64,000 nt of DNA from an uncultured Flavobacteriales bacterium (GCA_913057205.1 CAJXNO010000002.1:80369-144368), one strand, 5' to 3'; counted from the first letter of the stretch, positions 43,182-52,540 are shown. Notes: generated by a model not told the origin, from the sequence alone. Translations and numbers: made by a program.

Positions 43182-44576
43182 ATGCGTTATCCTACAACCA
43201 TATGGATCCTTTTTGGTTGGCTTTTATGCTCAACGACTGGCGCTGTTGCACAATCCGATGGCGATCAGTTACAGTTCAGCAAGGAGGTGCTTGTTCACCC
43301 AGATCAGCACCGGGCATTCATCGAAGCACGAATTCCTATTCAAGAGATCGAGGTGTTCGATCCGGTAGAAGAGAAACAAAGCGTGTTATTGGAGAATGGG
43401 TACGCACAATACAAATTCAGGAATGAAGACGACTGGCCCTTGCAAGAAGGCAAGGTACGCGCCACTCACGTAGAGATCATCTTCACCAAGTATCCGAAAG
43501 ACAAAGCGTTCTGGCTCACCGATTACCATTGGCTACTGGCCAAACGTCTGCAGGCACTTTTTGCGCTGGATCCGAAGCTGAATAACGAGGAGGTCAACTA
43601 CAAGATCATCCTGCAAACTGCTTGCGATAACGAATTCGAAGCCATGCAGCTCTTTCATGGGATTCGAGTGCGGTATGAACCGATTGCAAAGCGCATTGCT
43701 GAAGAACAAACTTCACCCGGCACCACAGACGAAAGGAAAGGAGACGATGCAGAGGATAACGCTGACCTAGACGTTGAACAGCGCTCTACATCATCAGCTA
43801 CAGCCAAGAAGGTGCTGCGTTTCATGGCCCAAGAACGGCACTACGTTGACTCTTCTGTTTACAAGGTCTTAGACCGTCACCCAGAATGGCGCGATGCAAG
43901 TTTGGTCTTAGACTGGACGGGCAGCATGTATGGTTATGGTGCCGAAGCCATTCTTTGGCATGTTCTGAACGAACCTACAAGTGGAATCGACCAAGTATTC
44001 TTCTTCAATGATGGCGATCGAAAGAAGAAGCGAAAGAAGGTTCCCGGCTACACCGGAGGTATTTATCAAGTGGATGCGCACCCTGCTAGCAAGTCGCTCA
44101 AGTACTTCAGAAAAGTGAAGAACAAAGGCAACGGCGGCGATAGTCCTGAAAACGATGTTGAAGCCGTTCTGACCGCGATAAAAGCCGTACCAGAAGCCGG
44201 CAGTGTGATCTTGGTGGCCGACAACAAGAGCTGTATCCGTGATTTCATCTTGTTGCAGCACCTGAACCGGCCGATTCATATCATTCTCTGCGGTGCGGAG
44301 CAAGGGATCAACCACCAATACATCAACCTGGCATGGCAATCGAACGGAAGTTTGCACTTAGAAGAGGAGGACTTCGACTTCAGCAACAAACAACTGAACG
44401 ATGGTAAGGTGGTGATCTTAGGCTTAGAATACCTGATGACACCGGATCGGATCCTCGTTCCGGTCAATCGTTTTCAAGATGATTTTGGCTATTGCAACCG
44501 CTATTACCGTTACCGGGTAAAGGGCAAAGGCACCAAGAAGCGCAGGAAGGAGCCGGAGTGTTATTTTACGGAATGA
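43182..44576 (+). CDS. Exported protein with vWA-like domain (DWTGSM)
   Basis: 464 residues from ATG 43182 (MRYPTTIWILFGWLL), with a signal peptide ending near GAVAQS. The N-terminal third is beta-rich (FIEARIPIQEIEVFDPV). The C-terminal half resembles a von Willebrand A domain: the MIDAS-like motif is LVLDWTGSMYGYG, not the usual DxSxS, followed by IDQVFFFNDGD and AGSVILVADN. The end is very basic (KGKGTKKRRKEPE). Role unknown; it is divergent from the PIG-L gene. Confidence 0.75.
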   Translation: MRYPTTIWILFGWLLCSTTGAVAQSDGDQLQFSKEVLVHPDQHRAFIEARIPIQEIEVFDPVEEKQSVLLENGYAQYKFRNEDDWPLQEGKVRATHVEIIFTKYPKDKAFWLTDYHWLLAKRLQALFALDPKLNNEEVNYKIILQTACDNEFEAMQLFHGIRVRYEPIAKRIAEEQTSPGTTDERKGDDAEDNADLDVEQRSTSSATAKKVLRFMAQERHYVDSSVYKVLDRHPEWRDASLVLDWTGSMYGYGAEAILWHVLNEPTSGIDQVFFFNDGDRKKKRKKVPGYTGGIYQVDAHPASKSLKYFRKVKNKGNGGDSPENDVEAVLTAIKAVPEAGSVILVADNKSCIRDFILLQHLNRPIHIILCGAEQGINHQYINLAWQSNGSLHLEEEDFDFSNKQLNDGKVVILGLEYLMTPDRILVPVNRFQDDFGYCNRYYRYRVKGKGTKKRRKEPECYFTE

Positions 44577-45109
44577 GGTGGATAGCTGTTAGCTGTCGGC
44601 TATCGGCTGTCGGCTATCGGCTGTCGGCTATCGGCTGTCGGCTGTCGGCTGTTAGGTATAAGACTTAAGGTGGTGATGCTCTCTGTCTTTTCGAGTGGCC
44701 ATCCCGAGTCCTCGGGATGGATGTATCGAGAAGGACAGCATCCTGATGGTGAATAGAACGCATTCGGAACCATTCCGCTGCCGCTCTCTATACGTCACGC
44801 CTGCGGCGTGACACTCGAGCTGACAGCTACGAGAAGGCTCAACAGCTAAAAGCTATCTGCCAGAAGCCAGTATAAAGTCTTTTACTCATACCATGTTGTT
44901 TTCCAGCGGTATTCGTACTTGTCCGCCTAAGGCGGACAGGTGTCTTTCGTCCCTGCCTGCCGGCAGGCAGGTGTCGTCTTTCGTCTTTTGTCTTTTGTCT
45001 TTTGTCTTTCGTCTTTCGTCTTTCGTCTCAAACCAAACTTAACCTCCCTTAACAAGGCTTTCTGGAATAAATTGGACTTGCGTCTATACGTCCCTTAACT
45101 TTGACGCAT
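44577..45109. repeat. Composite repeat gap: two heptamer arrays and four palindromes
   Basis: No gene is supported. Heptamers: 44583-44652 (TAGCTGT twice, then alternating CGGCTAT/CGGCTGT) and 44977-45025 (TCTTTCG/TCTTTTG seven times). Perfect palindromes: ATCCCGAGTCCTCGGGAT (44701-44718), GTCACGCC/GGCGTGAC (44794-44812), TGTCCGCCTAAGGCGGACA (44920-44938) and CCTGCCTGCCGGCAGGCAGG (44952-44971). It lies between the vWA-like gene and a membrane protein gene. Confidence 0.85.
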
Positions 45110-45799
45110 ATGCTTCTTTTAGAAGTGAATACGTGGATGCTCTTTGGGGTGCGGGTGGATGAGCCCATTGTTACCCTTACCGATCTGGTGGTGTCTGCGC
45201 TTTGTTTTGTTTTCTTCTACCGACTGCATCGCATGCCGGGCTTATCGTCGGCTCAGGTGCTTTTTAAGTATTATTTCTTGACTATGGGTGCGGCCACCTT
45301 TTTTGGAGGAGTGTTTGGGCATGCCTTTTTGTATGCGATGCCTTTTGCCATGAAGCTGCCGGGTTGGTTGATCAGCATGGTTTCGATCATGCTCATTGAG
45401 CGGGCGGCCATTCAGCACACGCGGATCGTCTTTCCACCGAAAGTGATCCAAGTGCTTGGAGTGATCTACGTGGTTGAATTCTTGACCTTCTTGACCCTTA
45501 CGGTGACCCAATTAGACTTCTTTTTTGTGGAGTTCCATTCGGGTTACGGTTTGATGTTCGTGGTGCTCGGGTTGGAAGGCTTCCTGTATTTCAAAACCCG
45601 CAATGAGGCGAGTAAGAACCTCTTAATCGGAATCGGTTTGGCTGCCATTGTTGCGCTTTTCTTCATGAACGAATGGATTCCCCATCCGTGGTTCAACCAC
45701 ATCTCTACCAGCCATAGTTTCATGGCCATTGCTGCGGTATTCTTTTACCGTGGTGCTGTGAAGATCGATATGCACCGTGACACCTTAAACGCCCGATGA
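45110..45799 (+). CDS. Seven-helix membrane protein, unknown family (DUF6962-like)
   Basis: 229 residues from ATG 45110 (MLLLEVNTWMLFGV). About seven hydrophobic helices are spread evenly along the protein, with conserved-looking His in FGHAFLYAMP, NHISTSHSFMA and a charged ending. The pattern recalls the DUF6962 membrane proteins of Bacteroidota, but this is a weak recollection. Its TGA overlaps the start of a 58-codon gene. Confidence 0.7.
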   Translation: MLLLEVNTWMLFGVRVDEPIVTLTDLVVSALCFVFFYRLHRMPGLSSAQVLFKYYFLTMGAATFFGGVFGHAFLYAMPFAMKLPGWLISMVSIMLIERAAIQHTRIVFPPKVIQVLGVIYVVEFLTFLTLTVTQLDFFFVEFHSGYGLMFVVLGLEGFLYFKTRNEASKNLLIGIGLAAIVALFFMNEWIPHPWFNHISTSHSFMAIAAVFFYRGAVKIDMHRDTLNAR

Positions 45800-45972
45800 A
45801 TATGCTCAGCTCCCTTCTCTTCCTTACCCTTCAGATCCCTCAAAACATTGAAGTGAACGATAGCGGAGATACGCTTCCCCTAGGCGAAGCATCCGATTGG
45901 ATGATCGGCTTCATCATCGTGTTACTCGTAGCGGTTTTCTATTATATCTTGGTCTACAAGCGTCGCAGATAG
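45796..45972 (+). CDS. 58-aa single-pass membrane protein
   Basis: ATG 45796 overlaps the preceding stop by four bases (ATGA); TAG at 45970. It starts with a short hydrophobic segment (MNMLSSLLFLTLQIP), which may be a signal peptide, then an acidic loop (NDSGDTLPLGEASD) and a membrane helix (WMIGFIIVLLVAVFYYILV) ending KRRR, so the tail should be cytoplasmic. The coupling suggests a partner for the seven-helix protein. Family unknown. Confidence 0.75.
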   Translation: MNMLSSLLFLTLQIPQNIEVNDSGDTLPLGEASDWMIGFIIVLLVAVFYYILVYKRRR

Positions 45973-46016
45973 ATCTTGGCCGGGCTTTTGCTGTAGTTGC
46001 ACCAAATCAGGTACAT

Positions 46017-46346
46017 ATGAAAACAGATACGTACACAAAAGCAATCCTTACCGTGATCGCCTTATGCTTGAGCTTCGAAGTCTTTCAGGAGCTTCGAATC
46101 ATTCCAACCGCACACGCCAATGCCTTCGGGGGAAGCTTTCTACCACTTAATGATGATGGTTCACTGAACGTAAGGTGGAGCGATAATCAAGAGATCGATG
46201 TGGTCATCACCGGTATCGAGACCTACGACGAATTAGAAGTAGAAGTAACCGAGATCTCCACCAGGGAGCCCATTGATGTAAACATCGATGAGGTTGGCGG
46301 AGGATTCATCTCCATGGGCGGACCGATCAAGGTGAAGGTGGAGTGA
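46017..46346 (+). CDS. Small exported/anchored hypothetical protein
   Basis: 109 residues from ATG 46017 (MKTDTYTKAILTVIALCLS). One N-terminal hydrophobic helix (signal or anchor), then an acidic beta-rich part (NVRWSDNQEIDVVITGIETYD, EPIDVNIDEVGGGFISMGG). The style is common in Bacteroidota and cyanobacteria, but no function is known. The stop is followed within 10 bases by a heptamer array. Confidence 0.7.
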   Translation: MKTDTYTKAILTVIALCLSFEVFQELRIIPTAHANAFGGSFLPLNDDGSLNVRWSDNQEIDVVITGIETYDELEVEVTEISTREPIDVNIDEVGGGFISMGGPIKVKVE

Positions 46347-46354
46347 GGTTTTTT

Positions 46355-46438
46355 CAGCTGTCAGCTGTCGGCTGTTGGCTGTTGGCTGCTAATAGCAAAA
46401 ATCAACTAAGTACTCAATACTTGATACTAAGTACTCCT
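46355..46438. repeat. Heptamer array abutting yebC stop
   Basis: Twelve consecutive 7-bp words keep one phase: CAGCTGT twice, CGGCTGT, TGGCTGT, TGGCTGC, TAATAGC, AAAAATC, AACTAAG, TACTCAA, TACTTGA, TACTAAG, TACTCCT. The last word overlaps the yebC stop codon. Confidence 0.8.
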
Positions 46439-47147
46439 AAGCAATATTCGTGTAGACAGCTTGCACGTCGTCGTCTTCTTCCATGCGGTCTAGCATCTTT
46501 TCAATTTCTTCGAGTTGCTCTTCGGAGAATTCTACTGGGGCGTTCGGGATGCGCTGCAGCTTGGCTTTTTCTACCTCAATGCCTTTTGCTTCGAGGGCTT
46601 CAGACATGGTGCCAAAATTGGTATAGTCTGCGTAGGCATAGAGGGTACCGTCGTTTTCGATAATCTCTTCTAAACCGGCATCGATCAGCTCAAGCTCCAG
46701 TTCCTCCAGGTCAGTCTCTTCGGTTTTCTCGAACTTAAATACGGCCTTGCGGTCAAACATGAACTCCAGCGAGCCGTTTGGCACAAGGGCTCCGCCTGCT
46801 TTGGTGAAATAGTGCTTTACGTTGGCGACTGTACGTACAGAATTATCGGTGGCGCATTCTACAAAGACCAGAACACCGTGTGGACCTTTACCCTCGTAGT
46901 TGACTTCTGAATACTCTGCGGCGTCCTTACCTTCTGACCGCTTGATGGCAGCCTCGATGTTGTCTTTAGGCATGTTCTGCGCCTTGGCGTTCTGGATCGC
47001 CGTACGCAGTGCCGCATTCATATCTGGATCGGTGCCGCCTTCTTTTGCGGCCATGGTGATGGCCTTTGCCAATTTCGGGAAGATGCGTGACATCTTATCC
47101 CATCGCTTTTCCTTCGCCGCTCTGCGGTATTCAAATGCTCTTCCCAT
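46437..47147 (-). CDS. YebC/PmpR family DNA-binding protein
   Basis: 236 residues from ATG 47147 ([19 protein letters not shown]), the usual start of this family. [39 protein letters not shown] and [11 protein letters not shown] are hallmark stretches. YebC proteins act as transcription or translation factors; recent work links some to relief of ribosome stalling. A heptamer array directly follows its stop. Confidence 0.94.
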   Translation of the reverse strand: MGRAFEYRRAAKEKRWDKMSRIFPKLAKAITMAAKEGGTDPDMNAALRTAIQNAKAQNMPKDNIEAAIKRSEGKDAAEYSEVNYEGKGPHGVLVFVECATDNSVRTVANVKHYFTKAGGALVPNGSLEFMFDRKAVFKFEKTEETDLEELELELIDAGLEEIIENDGTLYAYADYTNFGTMSEALEAKGIEVEKAKLQRIPNAPVEFSEEQLEEIEKMLDRMEEDDDVQAVYTNIA

Positions 47148-47230
47148 GGTTGAATGCTTTAAAACGCGAATGTAATAAGCGCAACCCATCGTAGGTACAC
47201 GGTGCGCTTACTGAAAGCTAAAAAGGATTA

Positions 47231-47482
47231 CTATACCTCCTCCAGCGTACAGATGGCGTCTGGATGATCCTCCTTAGTGTCGTTTGAGAATTTGTCGCAA
47301 TCGGATTCTGCGGCGGATTCTCGTGTTCTCCGGTAAAACTCTCCCTCTTCATTTTCGAATTGAAAGAAAAAAGAACCTTCAGTGAAGCTGCAGCTGCACC
47401 AATAATCGCCTCTTCGGCACGAAGAGGAAAGCAACATGCAGGTAACTAGGCTTAGGAAAACAAACGGTCTGATTAGGCTCAT
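47231..47482 (-). CDS. Cys-rich small lipoprotein, paralogue A
   Basis: 83 residues from ATG 47482 (MSLIRPFVFLSLVTCMLL), lipobox Cys in LLSSSCRRGD. The mature peptide WCSCSFTEGSFFF ... SAAESDCDKF ... PDAICTLEEV shares its Cys spacing and order with the next gene upstream. Probably an envelope protein with disulfides. Unknown function. Confidence 0.75.
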   Translation of the reverse strand: MSLIRPFVFLSLVTCMLLSSSCRRGDYWCSCSFTEGSFFFQFENEEGEFYRRTRESAAESDCDKFSNDTKEDHPDAICTLEEV

Positions 47483-47559
47483 AGAACGGTAGATTAGCAA
47501 GGAAATAAAAATCCCTAAGCCGCAAGGTAGCAACTTCGGGATCAATAGGGTGTACTTGA

Positions 47560-47811
47560 TTAATCAAGCTCGGTCAACGTGCATGTAGCATCAGGATACT
47601 CCATCTTGTAGCTATCGCCAAATGCGTCACAGTCTGACTGTGCATCGTCCTCACGCACTTTCTCATAGGTTTCATTCTCTGAGTAAGTGATTGGGAAGAA
47701 GAAAGAGCTTTCTGTGTAAGAACAGCTGCATCTCCAGTCTTTCTTACCACAAGAAGCAAGCATCAAACCTGCGGCTAGAATCAAGCTAACGCTAAGTAGA
47801 TTCTTTTTCAT
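47560..47811 (-). CDS. Cys-rich small lipoprotein, paralogue B
   Basis: 83 residues, signal MKKNLLSVSLILAAGLMLASC. The mature part reads WRCSCSYTESSFFFPITYSEN, then DAQSDCDAFGDSY and PDATCTLTELD: same length, Cys positions and C-terminal pattern as the gene 77 bases downstream. The two are clearly tandem duplicates. No known family recognised. Confidence 0.78.
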   Translation of the reverse strand: MKKNLLSVSLILAAGLMLASCGKKDWRCSCSYTESSFFFPITYSENETYEKVREDDAQSDCDAFGDSYKMEYPDATCTLTELD

Positions 47812-47880
47812 TAATGATGTGAATAAGTAGATTAAAAGGCGAACTTAGGTAAAAGTCCAATGTGAAGGGCAAGGCCTGAT

Positions 47881-48516
47881 TTATTTCACAAAATTGTAAC
47901 GCAATCCTACCTGGGTAAAAAAGTGCGCATCCTCCCCACGAAGATTCCATTCGTTGTAACGAAAGGTTCCAATGACATCCGACCAGATCAGCATGGGTCG
48001 TAGGTTCAGATCAATCCGTTCACTAAGTGGGATACGTGCGATACCACTGACCTGCGCAGAAGGAAATAGTTCAGCATGTGGACCAGTGAAGAACGCCCCC
48101 CGCCCCTCATCCACTTCCCGCGAAAAGCCAAAGCCAAACTGATAACCAAGTCGAATCCTTCCTTCGCTGGTCACGTGTGACAAACTGAAGAAAAATGAAT
48201 TGTAATTGATCGGAAGATAGTTCGCGAACGGGTTGTTGACCCAGCTGCTTCTGTAGCGTGTAGAAAGGTACAGGTGGCTGAAAGCCAGATCAAAATAGGC
48301 TTCTTCAAAGGCCAGTTCAAAGTCTACCCCCATTCCAAAAGTTGGTTTGTATTCTGTAACCGCCCCTAATTCAATGCGCTCTATGAGGTACATCTCTCCT
48401 GCTCCTCCGCTTACGCCTAGACTAGCTTTTACAGACTGTGCAAGCATTAGCCGAGGCAGGCCAATCATCATGATAACAACCAAGGTGAGTCGCCAATTCG
48501 GAAAATATTGCTTCAT
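47881..48516 (-). CDS. Outer-membrane beta-barrel-like protein
   Basis: 211 residues from ATG 48516 (MKQYFPNWRLTLVVIMM), signal peptide ending near LMLAQS. The mature protein consists of alternating hydrophobic strands with aromatic ends (VKASLGVSGGAGEMYLIER, GRIRLGYQFGFGFSRE, FFTQVGLRYNFVK), ending in a terminal F-V-K typical of barrels. It is 44 bases downstream of a T9SS-cargo gene on the same strand. Function unknown. Confidence 0.75.
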   Translation of the reverse strand: MKQYFPNWRLTLVVIMMIGLPRLMLAQSVKASLGVSGGAGEMYLIERIELGAVTEYKPTFGMGVDFELAFEEAYFDLAFSHLYLSTRYRSSWVNNPFANYLPINYNSFFFSLSHVTSEGRIRLGYQFGFGFSREVDEGRGAFFTGPHAELFPSAQVSGIARIPLSERIDLNLRPMLIWSDVIGTFRYNEWNLRGEDAHFFTQVGLRYNFVK

Positions 48517-48560
48517 AAAACCCTTATTGCCTTGGATTAAAGCTACGCATTGCAAAAACA

Positions 48561-50804
48561 CTATCGTGGAAGAACGATGAACGGCTTTCTGACAGCTGAA
48601 TCTGATAATTGTATCCAGTACACACCAGACTGCATATCATTTAAGGATATCGGCCATGAATCTGCCATTATGACCCCTTGTTTAATAACACGTCCTTGTG
48701 CGTTTACGATCATGTAACGCGTTCCTTTTACTACTCCTTGAATGACTACCTGATTCACCGCTGGATTCGGGTAGAGCTTCCACTCCAATGGCTCGGGTTG
48801 AGAAGTTCCCAAGCAGAGTCCATTGTTAACAAAAAGCGTATCGCTGTAGGTGCATCCCAAAGAGTCCATTACCACGACCTCATACACACCCGTAGAGTCG
48901 AATGTCCTTGTTTGCGATGAATCACCATCACTCCAAGCGTAATAGGCAAAACCGGACGCAAGGGTAACTTGGGTGGAGAGGCTGTCGTTTGGATCGCACG
49001 TAACCGTGTCCATCCCGATGGTAAAGCTGGTTGGACTTTCTGCAATTACCTCTATCATCACACTTTTGGTTGAAAATTGATGGCAACCATAACCACCGAT
49101 GTAGAATATGCCGGTGTATGCGTTTTCCCAAAAAATGGTGTCGGTTCCACACGCTTGGGGAACACCACCACCGCTTTGTGTGTAGAGGCACCAAGATGAT
49201 GCGTCATTGAGTAAACCTTGCACAGGAATGGTGATGGTACCATCCGTACAATCGAGCGCATAGGTCAATTGAGGAAGAGTTGGTGATTCAGCAGGAACGC
49301 AGTCGTTGTACTTTGCGATGAACAGGCTTCCTTGGCCAATGGAAGAAGCTTGCTGAACGCTATCATACCTCAAATCAAGATCGGTAGCATCATCAATCGC
49401 TCCTATCACGGTGAAAGCATCAGCCTGACTGATGATGTCCCATGTATGCGCATCGGGATGATCATTGGTCTTGAACGCGCTCACACCGATCAATTCCATC
49501 TCGCCTGACGGAGTAAGGTTATAGGAACCTACCACCGACATGGGCTGGAATCCATTCGATATGGTTTGAAATGCCGGAAGCTCTAGTCCGGGAAAATGAT
49601 AGAAATCCATGGTGAGGTCAGACGTCAAATGCATCTTGTTACCAGAGACATCAAATCGACACACCGTAGCTGCGGGAAAGGTATTGGAGAATTCTACGTC
49701 GTCTAGCGTAATGCCATTACTATCCATTGCTACCAATCGTGTAGTAAATGGATTAGGAAGTGGACGGAATGGATCGTTCGCAAAATCTGTGGTAACGCCA
49801 TGGTAAATATGTCCGTTTGCATCTGCCTCTATATCGTAGAAATCACAATCGGGATCTACGGGTACAGATCGAAAGAAGTTCACGTTGCCATTCCCGTCAA
49901 GACCCATCGCAAAGGACCCTTCATCTGAGTTGGATGAATAGAGGTAGTTCCAACCGTTGGTATCGTCATACATCCAAAAATTCCGATAGAAGTAGCCACT
50001 ACAAAGCAAGTCGCCATTAGGCGTTTGCCGCATTCGGAAGCCTGACTGGGTATTGTTCCCAGAGAATTCCCGAGCCCAAACGATGTTCAGGTTACTATCA
50101 TACTTGCACAGAAAGGAATTCCCTGAAGTGTACATATAGCTTTGATTGTAGTCAAAGAAACCAGGGCCTGGATCAATATCGCCACCCCCAAAACAGTGTG
50201 CACTCACAAAGATGTTACGGTCATTGTCGATCAATATACCTCCCGTTCTGGGCGAGCCTGACCCTGTATTACTATGGCCATAGATGTAGGCATCGTTCTC
50301 AATAGTAAACTGTCTTATGAGATCACCGTTTTTGTTGAACACTAAGATGGCTAGGTTTTCGTCTTCGTAGGTTTCTACTTCTGAGAGGGTATCATTCAAG
50401 TAGATCGGTGGGTATGAACTCACCTGAAAGCCACGGTTGAAGAGCACCGCTACATCACCTCTGTCATTCACTTTCGCATCGATCAGAAATTGAACGTTGA
50501 TGATAACATGCGCCCATTCTACCTCCCCTGTGGGTTTTAATTTCATTACTCCAATACCGTCACCCTGTTCATTGACATGCACCGTGTTGTTATTTATTTC
50601 CAACAACAACGAATCTTCTGTCTTGAAAACCGCGTAGCTGTTTTCGTTTGAGTCCGCTTCTAATACCATTGCATCCAAGGCCATAGGATGATCGAATCCA
50701 TTGAAACGCATCGCCCATTGGAGCTCCTGTGCTTTCATAGTCATGGTACACAAGACACCGGAAAACACTAGAAAGATGTACTCAAGAGATAACTTTCTGA
50801 ACAT
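48561..50804 (-). CDS. Large secreted protein with T9SS type A sorting domain
   Basis: 747 residues from ATG 50804 (MFRKLSLEYIFLVF). After a signal peptide (near TMKAQ) come SBBP-like beta-propeller repeats (VMKLKPTGEVEWAHV, NLAILVFNKNGDLIR, SFLCKYDSNLNIVWAREFSG, GLDGNGNVNFFRS). These are followed by a Cys-rich Ig-like part, and a type A sorting domain at the end (LEWKLYPNPAVNQVVIQG, MQSGVYWIQLSD). It is probably a secreted or surface-bound protein; no catalytic motif is visible. Confidence 0.87.
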   Translation of the reverse strand: MFRKLSLEYIFLVFSGVLCTMTMKAQELQWAMRFNGFDHPMALDAMVLEADSNENSYAVFKTEDSLLLEINNNTVHVNEQGDGIGVMKLKPTGEVEWAHVIINVQFLIDAKVNDRGDVAVLFNRGFQVSSYPPIYLNDTLSEVETYEDENLAILVFNKNGDLIRQFTIENDAYIYGHSNTGSGSPRTGGILIDNDRNIFVSAHCFGGGDIDPGPGFFDYNQSYMYTSGNSFLCKYDSNLNIVWAREFSGNNTQSGFRMRQTPNGDLLCSGYFYRNFWMYDDTNGWNYLYSSNSDEGSFAMGLDGNGNVNFFRSVPVDPDCDFYDIEADANGHIYHGVTTDFANDPFRPLPNPFTTRLVAMDSNGITLDDVEFSNTFPAATVCRFDVSGNKMHLTSDLTMDFYHFPGLELPAFQTISNGFQPMSVVGSYNLTPSGEMELIGVSAFKTNDHPDAHTWDIISQADAFTVIGAIDDATDLDLRYDSVQQASSIGQGSLFIAKYNDCVPAESPTLPQLTYALDCTDGTITIPVQGLLNDASSWCLYTQSGGGVPQACGTDTIFWENAYTGIFYIGGYGCHQFSTKSVMIEVIAESPTSFTIGMDTVTCDPNDSLSTQVTLASGFAYYAWSDGDSSQTRTFDSTGVYEVVVMDSLGCTYSDTLFVNNGLCLGTSQPEPLEWKLYPNPAVNQVVIQGVVKGTRYMIVNAQGRVIKQGVIMADSWPISLNDMQSGVYWIQLSDSAVRKPFIVLPR

Positions 50805-50904
50805 AAGCATGAGGTTGCAATTTTTCTAATGAATAACGTATGATAAAAAACAATCGTTGGGTCGAAATTACGGCCTACGCTCATCTTCCTTGTACCTTCG
50901 CAGC

Positions 50905-52056
50905 ATGCGTTGTATTGCTAAAACCCTTTACGGTCTAGAACCCGTTGCCGAACAGGAACTGAAGGCCTTCGGTATTCAAAACATGCAACGCATGAACCGT
51001 GCGTTTGCGTTCGATTGCGACCTGGAGCAACTCTATCGAATCAACCTTGGAGCGCGTAGCATCCTGCGTGTGTTGGTTAAGGTGAGTAGCTTCAAGGCAC
51101 ATAATGATCGTCACCTCTATTCCCAAGCCTCTAAAGTCAACTGGGAAAAGTACCTCGGGGTGGAACAGAGCTTCGCCATAGACGCCACGGTGAATGGTAA
51201 ACGTTTCAGGCATTCGCGCTACGCGGCTTTAAAGGTGAAGGATGCCATCGTTGATCAATTCAGAAAGAAATTCGACCAGCGTCCGAACGTGAATACCGAT
51301 GCACCGGATGTTCGCATCAACCTACATATCTCAGAAACGGACGTCACCTTGTCGATCGATAGCAGTGGCGAAAGCCTAGAAAAGCGCGGATACCGTACCG
51401 AGAGCAATGCAGCACCGATGAGCGAATGCTTGGCCGCTGGTATGTTGCTGTTATCTGGTTGGGATGGAAAAAACCCGCTGCTGGATGCGATGACCGGTTC
51501 TGGGACCCTTGCCATTGAAGCTGCGCTGCTGGCCAGCAACACACCTCCTAGCCTGCACCGACCCTTTGGCTTTCAGTCGTGGGACAACTATGACAAAGCC
51601 TTGTTCAACCGCATTGAGCTGGAGTTGAGAAATGGCATTACGGAGATCACGACCCGCATTGTTGCGCGAGATGCAGATATCGACGCCATCCGCATTGCCA
51701 AACGAAATGCTCGACGGGCGGGCTTAGTAGATCAGATCACCTTTGAGCAAAAGGACTTTCTCCAGTCTGAGCCGATTGCTGAAAAAGGCTTTGTATTCAT
51801 GAATCCACCTTATGGTGAGCGTTTGGAAGAAGATGAACAGATGCCGGAATTCTATGGCGAAGTCGGCAGGCACCTGAAGCACCAATTTGTAGGCACGCAA
51901 CTCTGGGTCATCAGCGGCAACCTTCCCGCGCTTAAGCGATTGGGCCTCAAGCCAGACCACCGTCACAAAGTATTCAACGGTGCCATCGAATGCCGTATCA
52001 ATGGATACACGCTCTTCGCCGGTAAGCGCATCGACCAGCTCAATCAGGACGCTTAG
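50905..52056 (+). CDS. THUMP-domain RNA methyltransferase (RlmL/RlmK-like)
   Basis: 383 residues from ATG 50905 (MRCIAKTLYGLEPVAEQEL). A THUMP region (residues ~45-160) precedes a Rossmann methyltransferase with LLDAMTGSGTLAIEAALLA as the AdoMet loop and the catalytic FMNPPYGERL. The family N2-methylates guanines of 23S rRNA. The downstream GNAT gene starts one base after its stop. Confidence 0.93.
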   Translation: MRCIAKTLYGLEPVAEQELKAFGIQNMQRMNRAFAFDCDLEQLYRINLGARSILRVLVKVSSFKAHNDRHLYSQASKVNWEKYLGVEQSFAIDATVNGKRFRHSRYAALKVKDAIVDQFRKKFDQRPNVNTDAPDVRINLHISETDVTLSIDSSGESLEKRGYRTESNAAPMSECLAAGMLLLSGWDGKNPLLDAMTGSGTLAIEAALLASNTPPSLHRPFGFQSWDNYDKALFNRIELELRNGITEITTRIVARDADIDAIRIAKRNARRAGLVDQITFEQKDFLQSEPIAEKGFVFMNPPYGERLEEDEQMPEFYGEVGRHLKHQFVGTQLWVISGNLPALKRLGLKPDHRHKVFNGAIECRINGYTLFAGKRIDQLNQDA

Positions 52057-52057
52057 C

Positions 52058-52540
52058 ATGAAGCAGCAGCTTTGTACAGCGACCAAGGAACAAGAGCTTC
52101 GTGCACTCCTCAAGCTTTGGAATGCCTCCTATCCTGCCTCGTTAGCCCATGAAAGCGTTGATGACCTGATCAGTTATCTGAACGGGTTAACGAACTGCCG
52201 GCACACCTTCCTATGGTCGAAGGAAGAAAAAGGAGACTTGAGCGCTTGGTTTGCCGTATTCGAACGAGAGGGTGAACCTTGGTTTGCGATGATCGTCGCA
52301 GAAGGCCATCGCAAATCAGGCATTGGAACGAAACTTATCCGAACGGCCCAGGCCGAATACAACGTTTTGAACGGATGGGTGATCGATCATGATGAGGCTC
52401 GTATGGCCGATGGGAGCGGATATCCGTCGCCACTTGCATTCTACAAACGACTTGGTTTTCAGGTGCTGGAAGCAACGCGAATCGAAACGGATCGGATCTC
52501 TGCGGTAAAGATCCAGTGGAATACTGCATCGACTGCTTGA
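52058..52540 (+). CDS. GNAT-family N-acetyltransferase
   Basis: 160 residues from ATG 52058, one base after the methyltransferase stop. The acetyl-CoA loop is EGHRKSGIGTKLIRTAQAE (R/Q-x-x-G-x-G/A variant), followed by YPSPLAFYKRLGFQVLEATR, the typical C-terminal strand. The acceptor is unknown; the coupling to an rRNA methyltransferase gene is suggestive of a ribosome-related role, but that is speculative. Confidence 0.85.
   Translation: MKQQLCTATKEQELRALLKLWNASYPASLAHESVDDLISYLNGLTNCRHTFLWSKEEKGDLSAWFAVFEREGEPWFAMIVAEGHRKSGIGTKLIRTAQAEYNVLNGWVIDHDEARMADGSGYPSPLAFYKRLGFQVLEATRIETDRISAVKIQWNTASTA

Noticed and set aside
44577..45030. CRISPR-like array suggestion from short repeats
   Set aside because: Repeats are 7 bp, contiguous, without unique spacers, and there are no cas genes.
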